Below are positions 54,467 to 64,000 of a DNA stretch of 64,000 nt, piece by piece. Positions within the stretch are counted from its first letter, which is position 1. Every line of letters starts with the position of its first letter. A program made the position numbers and the translations under genes. The stretch comes from Pseudomonadota bacterium. Lineage in GTDB: Bacteria > Pseudomonadota > Gammaproteobacteria > Burkholderiales > Burkholderiaceae_C. The notes below the pieces were generated by a model. That model was not told where the DNA came from. It searched no databases and saw only the letters and a program-made list of their open reading frames with translations. The DNA lies in assembly GCA_021799355.1 (NCBI GenBank), contig JAJZAQ010000011.1, positions 1 through 64,000 on the forward strand, read 5' to 3'.

Positions 54467-55344
54467 GCCGATGGCTCCGGGCGTCTGCGCAGCAGCCGCG
54501 CCAGGCGCTGCAGCGGTGTGGGCCGCGGGTTGCGCGTGGCGCTGCGGCCAAAGTGCCGCTCGATGTAGAACTGGCCGATCGACAGCACGGTGGTGACGAT
54601 GAGATACCAGATGCTGGCCACCAGCAGCAGCGGGATGGTGCGGTAGTTGGCGGCGTAGATCAGCTGCACCGAATACAGCAGGTCGGTGACGGCGATCACG
54701 CTGACCAGCGAGGTGGTCTTGAGCATGGAAATCGCCTCGTTGCCGGTGGGCGGCACGATCACCCGCATGGCCTGCGGCAGCACGATGCGGCGCATGATCT
54801 GCAGCCGCGACATGCCCAGCGCCGCACCGGCCTCGCTCTGGCCTTCGTCGACCGAGACGATGCCTGCGCGCACGATTTCCGCCATGTACGCGCCTTCGTT
54901 CAGGCCGAGTGCGAGGATGGCGGCGACGAAGGGGCTGATGAGGTTGTTGGCGTCAAAGCTGAAATCGCCAAAGCCGATGCGCGGGTACAGCGCGGTGATG
55001 TTGAACCAGAACAGAATCTGCACCAGCACCGGCGTGCCGCGGAACAGCCAGATGTAAAACCAGGCGGCGCCGGCGATCATCGGGTTGAGCGACAGCCGCA
55101 TCACCGCCAGCAGCACCCCGAGGGCGATGCCGATGAGCATCGAAATCACCGTCAGCTCGATGGTCAGCCAGAGGCCATGCAGCACGCGGGTGGAAAAAAA
55201 GTACTCGCCGACCACGCCCCACTCGAAGCGCGGGTTGGTGACAAAGGAGTACAGCAGCGCCAGCCCGAGAATCAGGACGGCCGCGGCGGCAGCCCAGCGC
55301 CCGGGATGGCGTGCGGGAATGGCTTGGATGTCGTCTGGGCGCAT
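54463..55344 (-). CDS. Amino acid ABC transporter permease
   Basis: [83 protein letters not shown]. Confidence 0.96.
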
Positions 55345-55413
55345 GGCGCAAAGCCGCCGGGGCCGTCAGCCGCAGTCTGCGGCGGCAGCGCTGGCAAGGG
55401 CGGCCGTTTGTTC

Positions 55414-56271
55414 TTATTGCACGGCAGGGTTGATCTGCGGCGTGGTGATCGCGCCCTGCTCGATGCCCCACTTCTTCAGGATCTTGGCGTACTCGCCATC
55501 GGCCATGATGGCCTTGACCGCCTGCAGCACCGGCTCGGCCAGCCCGCTGTTCTTCGGAATGGCAATGCCGTAGGGCGCCGAGTTGTACGGTTTGCCGGTC
55601 AGCTTGAACTGGCCGCGCGATTCCTTGACGATCCACGCCGCCACCGGCGAATCGGCCATGCCGACCTGCGCGCGTCCGCTGGCAATCGCCAGGTTGGCAC
55701 CGTTCTGGTCGGGGTAGACCTGCACGTCCACGCCCTTCTTGCCCGCGGCGACGCAGGCTTTGTTCTGCTTGGCGGCGTCGTCGGCCTGCACGGTGCCTTT
55801 TTCCACTGCCACGCTCATGCCGCACAGATTGTCCAGCGCGCCCACGGCCGGGCCACCCTGGGCCTTGACGTAAAACGAGGTGCCGGCGGTCAGATAGCTG
55901 ACGAAGTCGACCACCTCCTCACGTTTTTTGGTGATGGTGAACGACGACATGCTCATGTCGTACTTGCCCGACTGCAGCGCCGGGATGATGGTGTCGAAGC
56001 CGGCGTTGACGAACTGCGCCGTCACGCCGAGCTTTCTGGCGATGGCTTCACCCAGATCGACGTCGGCGCCGATGACGGTTTTGCCGTCCTTGGCGATGAA
56101 TTCCATCGGCGCGTAGGTCGCGTCGGCGGCGATGGTCAGATGGCCCTGCTGCTTGTATTTGGCCGGCAGCACGATGGCGGCGCTGGCGCTGCCAGCCAGC
56201 GTGGCGGCCAGCGTCAGGCAGGCGGCGGCAACCCCCAGGCGGGGGGAAAACAGACGGTTTGTGAACGGCAT
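55414..56271 (-). CDS. ABC transporter substrate-binding protein (polar amino-acid type)
   Basis: LTIAADATYAPMEFIAKDGKTVIGADVDLGEAIARKLG; DMSMSSFTITKKREEVVDFVSYLTAG. Confidence 0.95.
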   Translation of the reverse strand: MPFTNRLFSPRLGVAAACLTLAATLAGSASAAIVLPAKYKQQGHLTIAADATYAPMEFIAKDGKTVIGADVDLGEAIARKLGVTAQFVNAGFDTIIPALQSGKYDMSMSSFTITKKREEVVDFVSYLTAGTSFYVKAQGGPAVGALDNLCGMSVAVEKGTVQADDAAKQNKACVAAGKKGVDVQVYPDQNGANLAIASGRAQVGMADSPVAAWIVKESRGQFKLTGKPYNSAPYGIAIPKNSGLAEPVLQAVKAIMADGEYAKILKKWGIEQGAITTPQINPAVQ

Positions 56272-56470
56272 GGTGTTCCCCTTGGAAACGGAGTGTGGAC
56301 GTGCGGTTCGCCGCGGCGCCGGGAGCAGCCTGGCCGCGGACGGTCCGCCCGGGTGTTCGCCCCTGTGAGTCGCGCGAAATCTGGCCCGCAATGGTAGTCA
56401 AAAAATCCGGGAGCCCCTGCGGCGACGCTGGGCACGCAGGACGGCACGGCCAGCGTGCGGCGGCTCTGGC

Positions 56471-57577
56471 TCAGGCTGGCGGGCGGCCAAGCCAGATTTC
56501 GAAGCAGGCGCCGCCGGTGGATTGCGGCAGGCAGCGGGCGTCGCCGCCATGTTGCCGGGCGATGCGCCGCACCAGCGGCAGGCCCAGACCGGTGCCGTCG
56601 CCGCGTCCGGGCAGGCGGACGAACGGCTCGAAAATACGCTGCGCATCGGCAGCCGGCACTCCCGGCCCCTGGTCGCATACGCGCACGATGCCGCCGCCGT
56701 CGATTGCCGTGAGGCTGACCGTCGGCCGGGTGCCGGGGGCGTGGCGCCGCGCGTTGTCCAGCAGATTGCGCACCGCACGGCGCAGCAGCCTTTCGTCGGC
56801 CCGCAACGTCACCCAGTCGCCGTGCACCTCGACGTCAAAGCGTGCGGCCTCCTCGGCGACCAGGGCGAGCAGATCGACGTCGTCGAGTTGCAGCGCCTGG
56901 CCGGCGGCGGCGTCCAGCCGGCTGGCCAGCAGAATGTCGTCGATCAGCGCGTCCAGCTCGGCCAGATCGTGTTTGGCGGCGCGCAGCGCCACGTCGCGCG
57001 CTGCCGGCGGCACCGGCGCCGCCAGGGTTTCCAGACTCAGCCGCAGCCGCGTCAGCGGCGTGCGCAGTTCGTGCGAGGTGTAGGCCAGCAGCGATTTGTG
57101 GCTGAGCATGAGCGATTCGATCCGCGCCGCGGCGGTGTTGAAACTTTGCGCCAGCTGCGCCACCTCGTCGTTGCCCTGCACCGCCACGCGCGCGCGTAGA
57201 TCGCCTTCGCCCAGCGCCTGCACCCCTTGCTGCAGGTGTTCCAGCCGGCGGGTGAGGCGACGCATCAGCGGCAGGGTCACGGCGCTGACGGCCAGCGCCG
57301 ATAGCACCGCGCCGGTGAATGGCGACAGCAACAAATGCCGCCAGGGAGACGGCGCAATGCCTTGCGCGGCCATCATGGCGCGAAACATCGCATGGCGGAT
57401 TTCCGCCTGCTGCGGGTCGGAAAAAAACAGCCAGTGAAACAGCAGCGCCGAAACCAGCGCCTGCGCCAACAGCGCCAGGATCAGCGCCAGCCAGATGCGC
57501 GTCCACAGCCGGGAGCCGCCACGCTGCGGCGCGGCGGCATCGCCCGCGGCGGGCGGCGCGTCGTGCGCCATGCTCAC
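56471..57577 (-). CDS. Sensor histidine kinase
   Basis: HAMP region; LAYTSHELRTPLTRLRLSLE; NLLDNARRHAPGT; GDGTGLGLPLVRRI. Confidence 0.95.
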   Translation of the reverse strand: MSMAHDAPPAAGDAAAPQRGGSRLWTRIWLALILALLAQALVSALLFHWLFFSDPQQAEIRHAMFRAMMAAQGIAPSPWRHLLLSPFTGAVLSALAVSAVTLPLMRRLTRRLEHLQQGVQALGEGDLRARVAVQGNDEVAQLAQSFNTAAARIESLMLSHKSLLAYTSHELRTPLTRLRLSLETLAAPVPPAARDVALRAAKHDLAELDALIDDILLASRLDAAAGQALQLDDVDLLALVAEEAARFDVEVHGDWVTLRADERLLRRAVRNLLDNARRHAPGTRPTVSLTAIDGGGIVRVCDQGPGVPAADAQRIFEPFVRLPGRGDGTGLGLPLVRRIARQHGGDARCLPQSTGGACFEIWLGRPPA

Positions 57578-58323
57578 GCTCCGTCCTGCGATTTGGTGAA
57601 TACATACCCGGCACCGCGCAGGGTGAGGATGCGGCGCGGATGACGCGGGTCGTCTTCGATGGCCGCGCGGATGCGGCTGATGTGCACGTCGATCGAGCGG
57701 TCGAAGGCATCGAGCGCTTCGCCCTTGACCATGCCGAGGAGGAATTCGCGCGTGAGCACCCGCCCCGGATGGCGGGCGAGCACGAGCAGCAGGTCGAACT
57801 GGTAGGCGGTCATCGGCCGGTCTTCGCCGTCGATGCGCGCCTGCCGCGCCGCCGGGTCGATTTCCAGACGGCCGAAGCGCAGCACCTGCCCGGCCTGCGG
57901 ATCGTGCGGCGACAGGCTGCCGGCACGGCGGCGGGTGATGGCGCGCAGCCGCGCCAGCAGTTCGCGCGGCTCGAACGGCTTGGTTAGATAGTCGTCGGCG
58001 CCGATTTCCAGGCCGATGACGCGGTCCAGCGGGTCGCCGCGCGCGGTGAGCATGAGCACGGGCAGATCGCTGTGCGTGCGCAGGCGGCGGCAGATGTCCA
58101 GACCGTCGCCGTCGGGCAGCATGAGGTCCAGCACCACGGCGTCGAACGCCGGGCCGTCGCCACGTCGCGGCTGCAGCTCGGCGTGCGCCTGTGCGGCGTT
58201 GGCGGCGTGCGTCACCTGCCAGCCGGCAGTGTGCAGAAAGTCGCTGATCTGCTGCGCCAGACGCAGATCATCTTCCACCAGCAGGAGCTGGCTCGACGGG
58301 GAGCGGGGGAATTGCGCGGCCAT
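57574..58323 (-). CDS. OmpR-family response regulator
   Basis: LLLVEDDLRLAQQ; DAVVLDLMLPDGDGLD; ADDYLTKPFEPRELLARL; RILTLRGAGYVF. ATGA overlap with kinase. Confidence 0.96.
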   Translation of the reverse strand: MAAQFPRSPSSQLLLVEDDLRLAQQISDFLHTAGWQVTHAANAAQAHAELQPRRGDGPAFDAVVLDLMLPDGDGLDICRRLRTHSDLPVLMLTARGDPLDRVIGLEIGADDYLTKPFEPRELLARLRAITRRRAGSLSPHDPQAGQVLRFGRLEIDPAARQARIDGEDRPMTAYQFDLLLVLARHPGRVLTREFLLGMVKGEALDAFDRSIDVHISRIRAAIEDDPRHPRRILTLRGAGYVFTKSQDGA

Positions 58324-58388
58324 GGGGGCAGGGGGCACGGGCCCGGCTGCCGGAAGGCGGCGGGCCCTGCGGCGTGGATCGAAACGGC

Positions 58389-58973
58389 TTACTGCATCAT
58401 CCCCGGCCCGCCCATCGGGCCCATGCCGTGACCGTGCATGCCCGGGCCGTGGTGTTGCCAGCGCTCCATGCGCTGCTGCATCATGGCATACAGCTTGGCG
58501 CGCTGTTCGGCGGTGAGGATTTGCGCCATGTCGTACTGCATCTGCGTGCGTTGGCGCGAAATCTGGTCGGCGAGCGCCATCTGTTTGTCGCGCAGGGCTT
58601 CGAGCGCGCCGCGGTCGATGGTCGGTGCCGCCAGAAGTTTCATGCGCTGCTGCATCAGGTTGTGCATCTGCTCCATGTCGGGGCGCATTTTTTCCCACGC
58701 CTGTCGTTGCAGCGCGCGCATCTGCTCGCGCTGCTGCGCGCTCACGCCCACGGCGTCGAGCATGCGCTGCATGCCGGGTCTGCCGTGGCGCCCGCCGTGG
58801 CAGTGACTCATGGCGCCGTGCATGCCCGGCCCGGCTCCGGGCATGGCCGTCCCGGGAGTCTGCGCGCTGACCAGCGCGGCATGGCTGGCGACGGTGACCA
58901 CCAGTGCCGTGGCCGCCAGGCGCAGGGCGCGGCGCACACGGGAGGTCGAAGGAGAGGTTTGCGGATTCATCAC
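58389..58973 (-). CDS. Spy/CpxP-like periplasmic protein
   Basis: Signal peptide; LAAPTIDRGALEALRDKQMALADQISRQRTQMQYDMAQILTAEQRAKLYAM; His/Met-rich ends. Confidence 0.82.
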   Translation of the reverse strand: MMNPQTSPSTSRVRRALRLAATALVVTVASHAALVSAQTPGTAMPGAGPGMHGAMSHCHGGRHGRPGMQRMLDAVGVSAQQREQMRALQRQAWEKMRPDMEQMHNLMQQRMKLLAAPTIDRGALEALRDKQMALADQISRQRTQMQYDMAQILTAEQRAKLYAMMQQRMERWQHHGPGMHGHGMGPMGGPGMMQ

Positions 58974-59091
58974 ACGTCCTTAAGAAAAGAGGGAACGCAT
59001 CGCATTGTGCGCGGCGGCGATGTCGCGCGCATCTCCCGCAGGTGAAGTTTTGTAAAGCCGGCCCCGTGCAGGCCGGCGGTGGGCGGATGCC

Positions 59092-59361
59092 TTACTCGCC
59101 TTCGCCGAATTTGTCGTCGAACAGCGCCTGGACGGCGGCGAGCGCCTCTTCCGCGCCTTCGCCCTGGGCTTCGACGGTCACGGTCGAACCCAGCCCGGCA
59201 GCCAGCATCATCACTCCCATGATGCTCTTGGCGTTGACCCGTCGCGACCCTTTGGAGATCCAGATTTCGCAGGGAAACTGGCCGGCGAGTTTGGTCAGTT
59301 TGGCCGACGCGCGGGCGTGCAGGCCGAGTTTATTGCTGACTTGAATGGTGCGTTGCGGCAT
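59092..59361 (-). CDS. ptsH: PTS phosphocarrier protein HPr
   Basis: ISNKLGLHARASAKLTKLAGQF; KSIMGVMMLAAGLGSTVTVEAQGEGAEEAL. Confidence 0.97.
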   Translation of the reverse strand: MPQRTIQVSNKLGLHARASAKLTKLAGQFPCEIWISKGSRRVNAKSIMGVMMLAAGLGSTVTVEAQGEGAEEALAAVQALFDDKFGEGE

Positions 59362-59797
59362 GGGTGGAATTGCGCGGCGACTGCTGTTGCAAAGGGTGCT
59401 CCGCCACCTGCATGACGCCCTGGATCGCCCCTGCCGTGGCGCGCGCGGCCAATGCGTCGAGATTTTCCTGCTGGTAACACACGGCGCGCAGCACCATGGG
59501 CAGATTGACGCCAGCGACGATTTTCACCCGGATGTGCAGCTCGCCGGCGAGTTCGGCCAGCCGCTGCGCCGCGTTGCTCGGCGTGGCGCCAAACACATCG
59601 ACCAGCAGTAGCGCGCTGCCGTCGGTGCCGGCCTGCTGCAGCGCGGGCAGCGCCGCCGCTGCGGCCGACTCGACCGTGGCGTCGGCCGGCACGTCCACGG
59701 CCTGCAGATTCTGCGGGCAGCCGGCGTAGACGTGGCTGGCGCAGTCTTTCAACGCGCTGGCCAGCGGGGCGTGGGCGATGAGGAGTAAACCGGGCAT
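59330..59797 (-). CDS. PTS mannose-type EIIA component
   Basis: PGLLLIAHAPLASALKDCASHVYAG; LLLVDVFGATPSNAAQRLA; GVNLPMVLRAVCY. Overlaps ptsH start. Confidence 0.93.
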   Translation of the reverse strand: MPGLLLIAHAPLASALKDCASHVYAGCPQNLQAVDVPADATVESAAAAALPALQQAGTDGSALLLVDVFGATPSNAAQRLAELAGELHIRVKIVAGVNLPMVLRAVCYQQENLDALAARATAGAIQGVMQVAEHPLQQQSPRNSTHAATHHSSQQ

Positions 59798-59850
59798 GGA
59801 CGGGGAATCACCGGCAGCGGATGTTGCGGCGCATGATAAAACCGCACTGC

Positions 59851-60420
59851 TCAATTCAGCGGTGACAAATTCACGGAATCGGCGAAAGTTTGCGCCGCCT
59901 CCGGTTTGAATGTCGCGGTAGGGGCAAAGGCGGTGAGCTGGAACACGCTGTTGCCCTGGCTGAACAGCAAAACCCGCTCGCGCACCGGCTTGCCGTCGGG
60001 GGTGCGACCGTCGATTTGCAGGTCCAGGCTGTCGGCCAGTCCGGGGGTGGCATTTTTCGGCGTGACGTGCGCGCTGGCCGTGACTTTGCCCTGGACATTG
60101 CTCACCGCCGAGGCATGCAGCTGCGCCAGCGCCACCGCGGCGAGCTGGGCATTGGGCAGCCGTGCGTGCGCCAGCGCAAACGTCATGTTGTCGGCGACGC
60201 AACCGGTCATGCTCATGTTCACGGTGTGTCCCGCCAGCAGCACGTCTTGCGCGATCTGTTCGGGCTTGCACGGATAGGTGAGCAGGATGTTGACGTCCTT
60301 GGGCCGCACGTCACGCCAGTCCAGCGCCGGGGAACAGGCGCCGAGCAGCAGGGCAGCAGCAAGCGGGGCGGCAAGGCGCAAAACCGCGGCCTTGGTCGGA
60401 AATCGGGCTGTGGATAACAT
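59851..60420 (-). CDS. Hypothetical lipoprotein
   Basis: Lipobox LLLGACSPAL; no domain recognised. Confidence 0.65.
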   Translation of the reverse strand: MLSTARFPTKAAVLRLAAPLAAALLLGACSPALDWRDVRPKDVNILLTYPCKPEQIAQDVLLAGHTVNMSMTGCVADNMTFALAHARLPNAQLAAVALAQLHASAVSNVQGKVTASAHVTPKNATPGLADSLDLQIDGRTPDGKPVRERVLLFSQGNSVFQLTAFAPTATFKPEAAQTFADSVNLSPLN

Positions 60421-60456
60421 GGCGGCATTATCCGTTGACTTCCGTTTCCAGGGTGA

Positions 60457-61017
60457 ATGATGGCTGTGCTCCAACCGGCGTTTTCGATGGCTGCTGTCGT
60501 GCGTGCCGCGGCAGTGTGGCGTGACTGGCAGCGTCTTGGCCGCGTGCTGGCGGTGAGTCTGGCGGCTTGCCTGGCGGTGTTTACGGCGGGCATCGCCATG
60601 GCGGATACGCCGCTGCCGCCGGTGCGCAATCTGCAGCAAAGCGTGAATCTGGCGGCGGCGAAGGATCAGCCGCTGATCGTCATGTTCAGCCTGCCGAGCT
60701 GCCCGTTCTGCGAAAAACTGCGCCGCACCCAGTACCAGTTTCTCGCCAAAGACGGGTATGCGGTGCAGCAGATCGAGATGACCGACAAAACGCCCGTCAT
60801 CGGCTTCGACGGCCAGCCCACGAGTGGTGTGCAACTGGCGCGGCAGTACGGCATCAAGCTGGCGCCGACCGTGCTGTTTTTCGGCCCGGGCGGCAAAGAG
60901 ATCGGTGAGCGCATCATCGGCGCGCCGACGGCGGATTTTTACGGTGCGTTCATCGACCGCGCGCTCAAGGAAAGCGCGCAGGCGCTGCGCACCAACCGGC
61001 TGGCGCACGCCGGATGA
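60457..61017 (+). CDS. Secreted thioredoxin-fold protein
   Basis: LIVMFSLPSCPFCEKLRRTQYQFL; IKLAPTVLFFGPGGKEI. Confidence 0.85.
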   Translation: MMAVLQPAFSMAAVVRAAAVWRDWQRLGRVLAVSLAACLAVFTAGIAMADTPLPPVRNLQQSVNLAAAKDQPLIVMFSLPSCPFCEKLRRTQYQFLAKDGYAVQQIEMTDKTPVIGFDGQPTSGVQLARQYGIKLAPTVLFFGPGGKEIGERIIGAPTADFYGAFIDRALKESAQALRTNRLAHAG

Positions 61018-61280
61018 GCCGGCGTGCGCGCTTCCTCCCGAGCGCGCTGTCGCTGAGCGGCGACAAATGCCTGAACGCTATGGGGAAAAGCAGATACCCC
61101 CATGAGTATTGATATACTCCGCCCTGTATATATCGCGTGACCGCTGCGCAACACAAAGTTATCCTTTGCGGCGCATAGCGCTCGAGGCTGCGCCGTGGGC
61201 TGTGGGTCTGTCGGGACGATCCCGGTCGCGCCCAGGTCGCGCGCCTCCTTGGTTTGACTTCCTCTTTCTGGCGGAGCTGG

Positions 61281-62762
61281 ATGATGACGGATTCCTTGCC
61301 CCGGCGCGTGCGCGCCGGGCTGTTGACGGGCGCTTGTCTGTTTTTCGGCGGCATCGCGGTGGTGCACGCCGAAACCCTGGATTTTCGTCAGGCCGTGGAC
61401 GTGGCGCTGAAGCAAAACCCCGATCTGCTCGGCGTGCAGGCGCAAATGGCGCAAGCGCGCGCCGGGATCAACCAGGCCGAAGGGGCACGGCTGCCGAAAA
61501 TCACCCTGTCCGCCGGGGTCACGCGCACCAACGACGCGCTCAACGCCTTCGGTCTGAAACTGTCGCAGCGGCAGGCCACGTTCAACGACTTTGGCGCCGG
61601 CGACTTTCTCGGCGCGCTGCAAACCGGCGGCAACCCGCTGCCCATCGCACCGGGCAATCTGAACCATCCCGGTGCGGTCAACAACTTCAATACCCGCATC
61701 CAGGCGGAGCTGCCGCTGTACACCGGCGGCAAGCTCGAAGGCTATTTGCAGCAGGCCCGGGCGATGCTCGCCGCGGCGCAGGCGGGCGATCAGGCGGCCC
61801 GGCAGCAAATCATCTACCACACGCTGCAGGCCTACGACGGGGTGTACACCGCGCGTGCATTCAAAGGCGTTGCCGCCAAGGCGATCGAGGCGTCGCAAAG
61901 CCAGGTGAAAACCGTCGACAGTCTGTTCAAACAGGGCGTGGTGGTCAAAAGTGACCTGCTGTCGGCGCAGGTGCACCTCGAAGACATGAAGCTGCAGCAG
62001 GATCAGGCGGCGAACATGGAGGCGCAGGCCATGGACGCGCTGCACGTGGTGCTGGGCGTGCCGCTGAACCAGCCGATCACGCTCGGTCCAGAGGTCACGG
62101 TCAAGCTGCCCGACGGGGATCCCGACTCCTGGGTCGGGCAGGCGATGGCGCGCAACCCGCAGATCCAGGCGCTGCAACATCAAATCGCTGCGGCCAACGG
62201 CAAGATCGAAGCGGCCCGTGCCGACCGCTACCCGCAGATCGGGGCGATGGCACGGTTCGACACCAACGACCCGAACCTCGGCTTTGAGTCGCACAGCTAC
62301 ACCGTGGGCGCGCAACTGAACTGGACGGTGTTCGACGGCGGTGTCACGCGCAACGCCATCGACCAGGCGGTGGCGCAGCGCATGGAATTGCAGGCCAAGC
62401 TGCAAAGCGCGCTCAACCAGCTCGGCATGCAGGTGCAGGACAGCTACCGCAAAGCCCTGGAGGCGGCCAACCAGGTGAAAACCCGCGAACTGGCGGTGCA
62501 GCAGGCCGAAGAGGCCGCGCGCATCGTCACCCGGCGTTACGCCGACGGCGTGGGGACCCTGGTCGAAGTGCAGGGAGCGCAGGCGCAGCTCGACAAGGCG
62601 CGCGCCGACCTCATTCTGGCCAAGCAGCAGGTCAACCTGCAGCGCGCCGCGCTGCGGCTGGCGCTGGGCGACCTGACGCTCGACGCCATCGAACCGGTCA
62701 AACCGCAGGCGCAGCTCGCCGCCGCCGGGTCTGCCGCGCAGGCTACCGCGTCCAACCATTGA
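61281..62762 (+). CDS. TolC family outer membrane efflux protein
   Basis: LDFRQAVDVALKQNPDLLGVQAQMAQARAGINQAEGARLPKI; downstream adaptor and RND genes. RBS-like GGAG before 61281. Confidence 0.93.
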   Translation: MMTDSLPRRVRAGLLTGACLFFGGIAVVHAETLDFRQAVDVALKQNPDLLGVQAQMAQARAGINQAEGARLPKITLSAGVTRTNDALNAFGLKLSQRQATFNDFGAGDFLGALQTGGNPLPIAPGNLNHPGAVNNFNTRIQAELPLYTGGKLEGYLQQARAMLAAAQAGDQAARQQIIYHTLQAYDGVYTARAFKGVAAKAIEASQSQVKTVDSLFKQGVVVKSDLLSAQVHLEDMKLQQDQAANMEAQAMDALHVVLGVPLNQPITLGPEVTVKLPDGDPDSWVGQAMARNPQIQALQHQIAAANGKIEAARADRYPQIGAMARFDTNDPNLGFESHSYTVGAQLNWTVFDGGVTRNAIDQAVAQRMELQAKLQSALNQLGMQVQDSYRKALEAANQVKTRELAVQQAEEAARIVTRRYADGVGTLVEVQGAQAQLDKARADLILAKQQVNLQRAALRLALGDLTLDAIEPVKPQAQLAAAGSAAQATASNH

Positions 62763-62842
62763 ACGGCTGCGGCGCAGCAGCGGTTGCGCCGCGCAACTCC
62801 TCATTCGTCCACGTGCATCCGACTCGATTGTTTTCGACTGCC

Positions 62843-63934
62843 ATGAACCATTCCATCCTGCCCATGCTGCGTCGCGCACCGCTGGCCCTTGCCTTGTCCA
62901 CGGCCCTGCTGTCGGCCTGCGGCCATCAAACCGAGACGGCGCAGGCGCCTGCCGCACCGCGCGTGGTCGCGGCGCAAACGCTCAGACTGGCCGCCAGCGA
63001 CCAGCAGAACCTCACCCTGCTGCCGGGCACGGTGATGTCGGCCAACCAGGTGCAGGTCGCGTCGCGGCTGATGGGCTATATCCGCACGTTGCCGGTGAAG
63101 GAAGGGCAGACGGTCAAGGCCGGGCAACTGCTGTTCGAGGTCGACCCCACCGACATCCAGGGCCAGGTGGCGCAGGCGCGGGCCGGTCTGGCGCAGGCGC
63201 AGGCCAACCTGGCCAACGCCAAGGCCGACTACGAGCGCTTTGGCAATCTGTACAAGGATCAGGCGATTCCGAAACAGCAATGGGACCAGATTCAACTGCG
63301 TTACCAGGTGGCGCAGGAACAGGTCGCTGCGGCACAGGCCGGGTACAACACCGCGGCGGCGCAAATGCGCTATTCGGCGGTGACCTCGCCGATCAGCGGC
63401 GTGGTGGTGCAGAAAATGGCCAACCCCGGCGATCTGGCCGCTCCCGGCCGGCCGGTGCTGGTGATCGAGGGGCAGGGCAAGCTGCAGGTCGTGACCCAGG
63501 TTCCCGGCGGGGTGTTCGACAACATCAAGGTCGGAGACACGGCGCAGGTGTTCGCCAACGGCAAGACGCTCAGCGGCACCATTGCGCAGGCCGTGCCCGT
63601 GGCCGATCCGATGAGCCACACGCACACGGTCAAAATCGACCTGCCGGCGGACTCCGGGCTGGATAGCGGCAGCTTCGTGCGCGTGGGCTTTGCCGTGGGC
63701 AGCGCACCGCAGCTGCGCGTGCCGCAGAGCGCGGTGGTCGACCGCGCCGGCATGACCGGGGTGTTCGTCGTCGACAAGGACGGCATCGCCCATTTCCGCC
63801 TGGTGCGGCTGGGCGCGCGCGTCGGCAACGACGTCGAGGTGCAGGCCGGGCTCAACCCGGACGACACCATTGTCACGAGCAATCTGCCCGAAGTGGAAAA
63901 CGGCGTGAAGATCGGTGGAGGCAACCGTGGCTGA
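62843..63934 (+). CDS. RND efflux periplasmic adaptor subunit
   Basis: Lipobox ALLSACGHQ; VASRLMGYIRTLPVKEGQTVKAGQLLFEVD; TSPISGVVVQKMANPGDLAAPG. Confidence 0.95.
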   Translation: MNHSILPMLRRAPLALALSTALLSACGHQTETAQAPAAPRVVAAQTLRLAASDQQNLTLLPGTVMSANQVQVASRLMGYIRTLPVKEGQTVKAGQLLFEVDPTDIQGQVAQARAGLAQAQANLANAKADYERFGNLYKDQAIPKQQWDQIQLRYQVAQEQVAAAQAGYNTAAAQMRYSAVTSPISGVVVQKMANPGDLAAPGRPVLVIEGQGKLQVVTQVPGGVFDNIKVGDTAQVFANGKTLSGTIAQAVPVADPMSHTHTVKIDLPADSGLDSGSFVRVGFAVGSAPQLRVPQSAVVDRAGMTGVFVVDKDGIAHFRLVRLGARVGNDVEVQAGLNPDDTIVTSNLPEVENGVKIGGGNRG

Positions 63935-64000
63935 ACATGCGGCTCCCATCAACAGCGCAGGCAAGCTGGCCCGCGCCTTCATCGAATCGAAAATCACCGC
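63927..64000 (+). CDS. RND efflux permease, N-terminal fragment (truncated by window end)
   Basis: GTG overlapping adaptor stop; VAEHAAPINSAGKLARAFIESKIT. Confidence 0.75.
   Translation, partial: MAEHAAPINSAGKLARAFIESKIT

Noticed and set aside
60939-62957. 672-aa minus-strand ORF
   Set aside because: Antisense to the TolC/adaptor genes; spurious.

Overview
This 64 kb window is high-GC, gene-dense DNA that looks like the chromosome of a betaproteobacterium, probably Burkholderiales. That placement rests on gene content and was not computed. I place about 65 protein-coding genes. They are mostly housekeeping: rpoH, alaS, coaBC, dut, bamC-dapA, galE, ubiA, purC, purE-purK, recA-recX, sucCD, pyk, ptsI, ptsH plus a mannose-type EIIA. 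Accessory modules are: a copper-type cluster (CusF-like, multicopper oxidase, TolC-like, DUF2946-like), a MoxR/DUF58/TgpA-like block, a TerC-PP2C-FHA block, AzlCD, a PglL/Wzy-like ligase, a polar amino-acid ABC transporter, an envelope-stress-type two-component system with a Spy-like protein, and the start of an RND efflux operon. I saw no rRNA, tRNA, CRISPR array, prophage or IS transposase. The most interesting signals are non-coding: a perfect CIRCE/HrcA site before rpoH; a 147-bp MITE-like element with 18-bp terminal inverted repeats between recA and recX that overlaps the recA stop codon; a shared AGTAT-N4-ATACT dyad at two distant promoters; a perfect 12-bp-arm palindrome before an outer-membrane barrel gene; and a promoter plus TetR-like dyad before an SGNH lipoprotein. 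I found no clear-cut new defence or mobile system.
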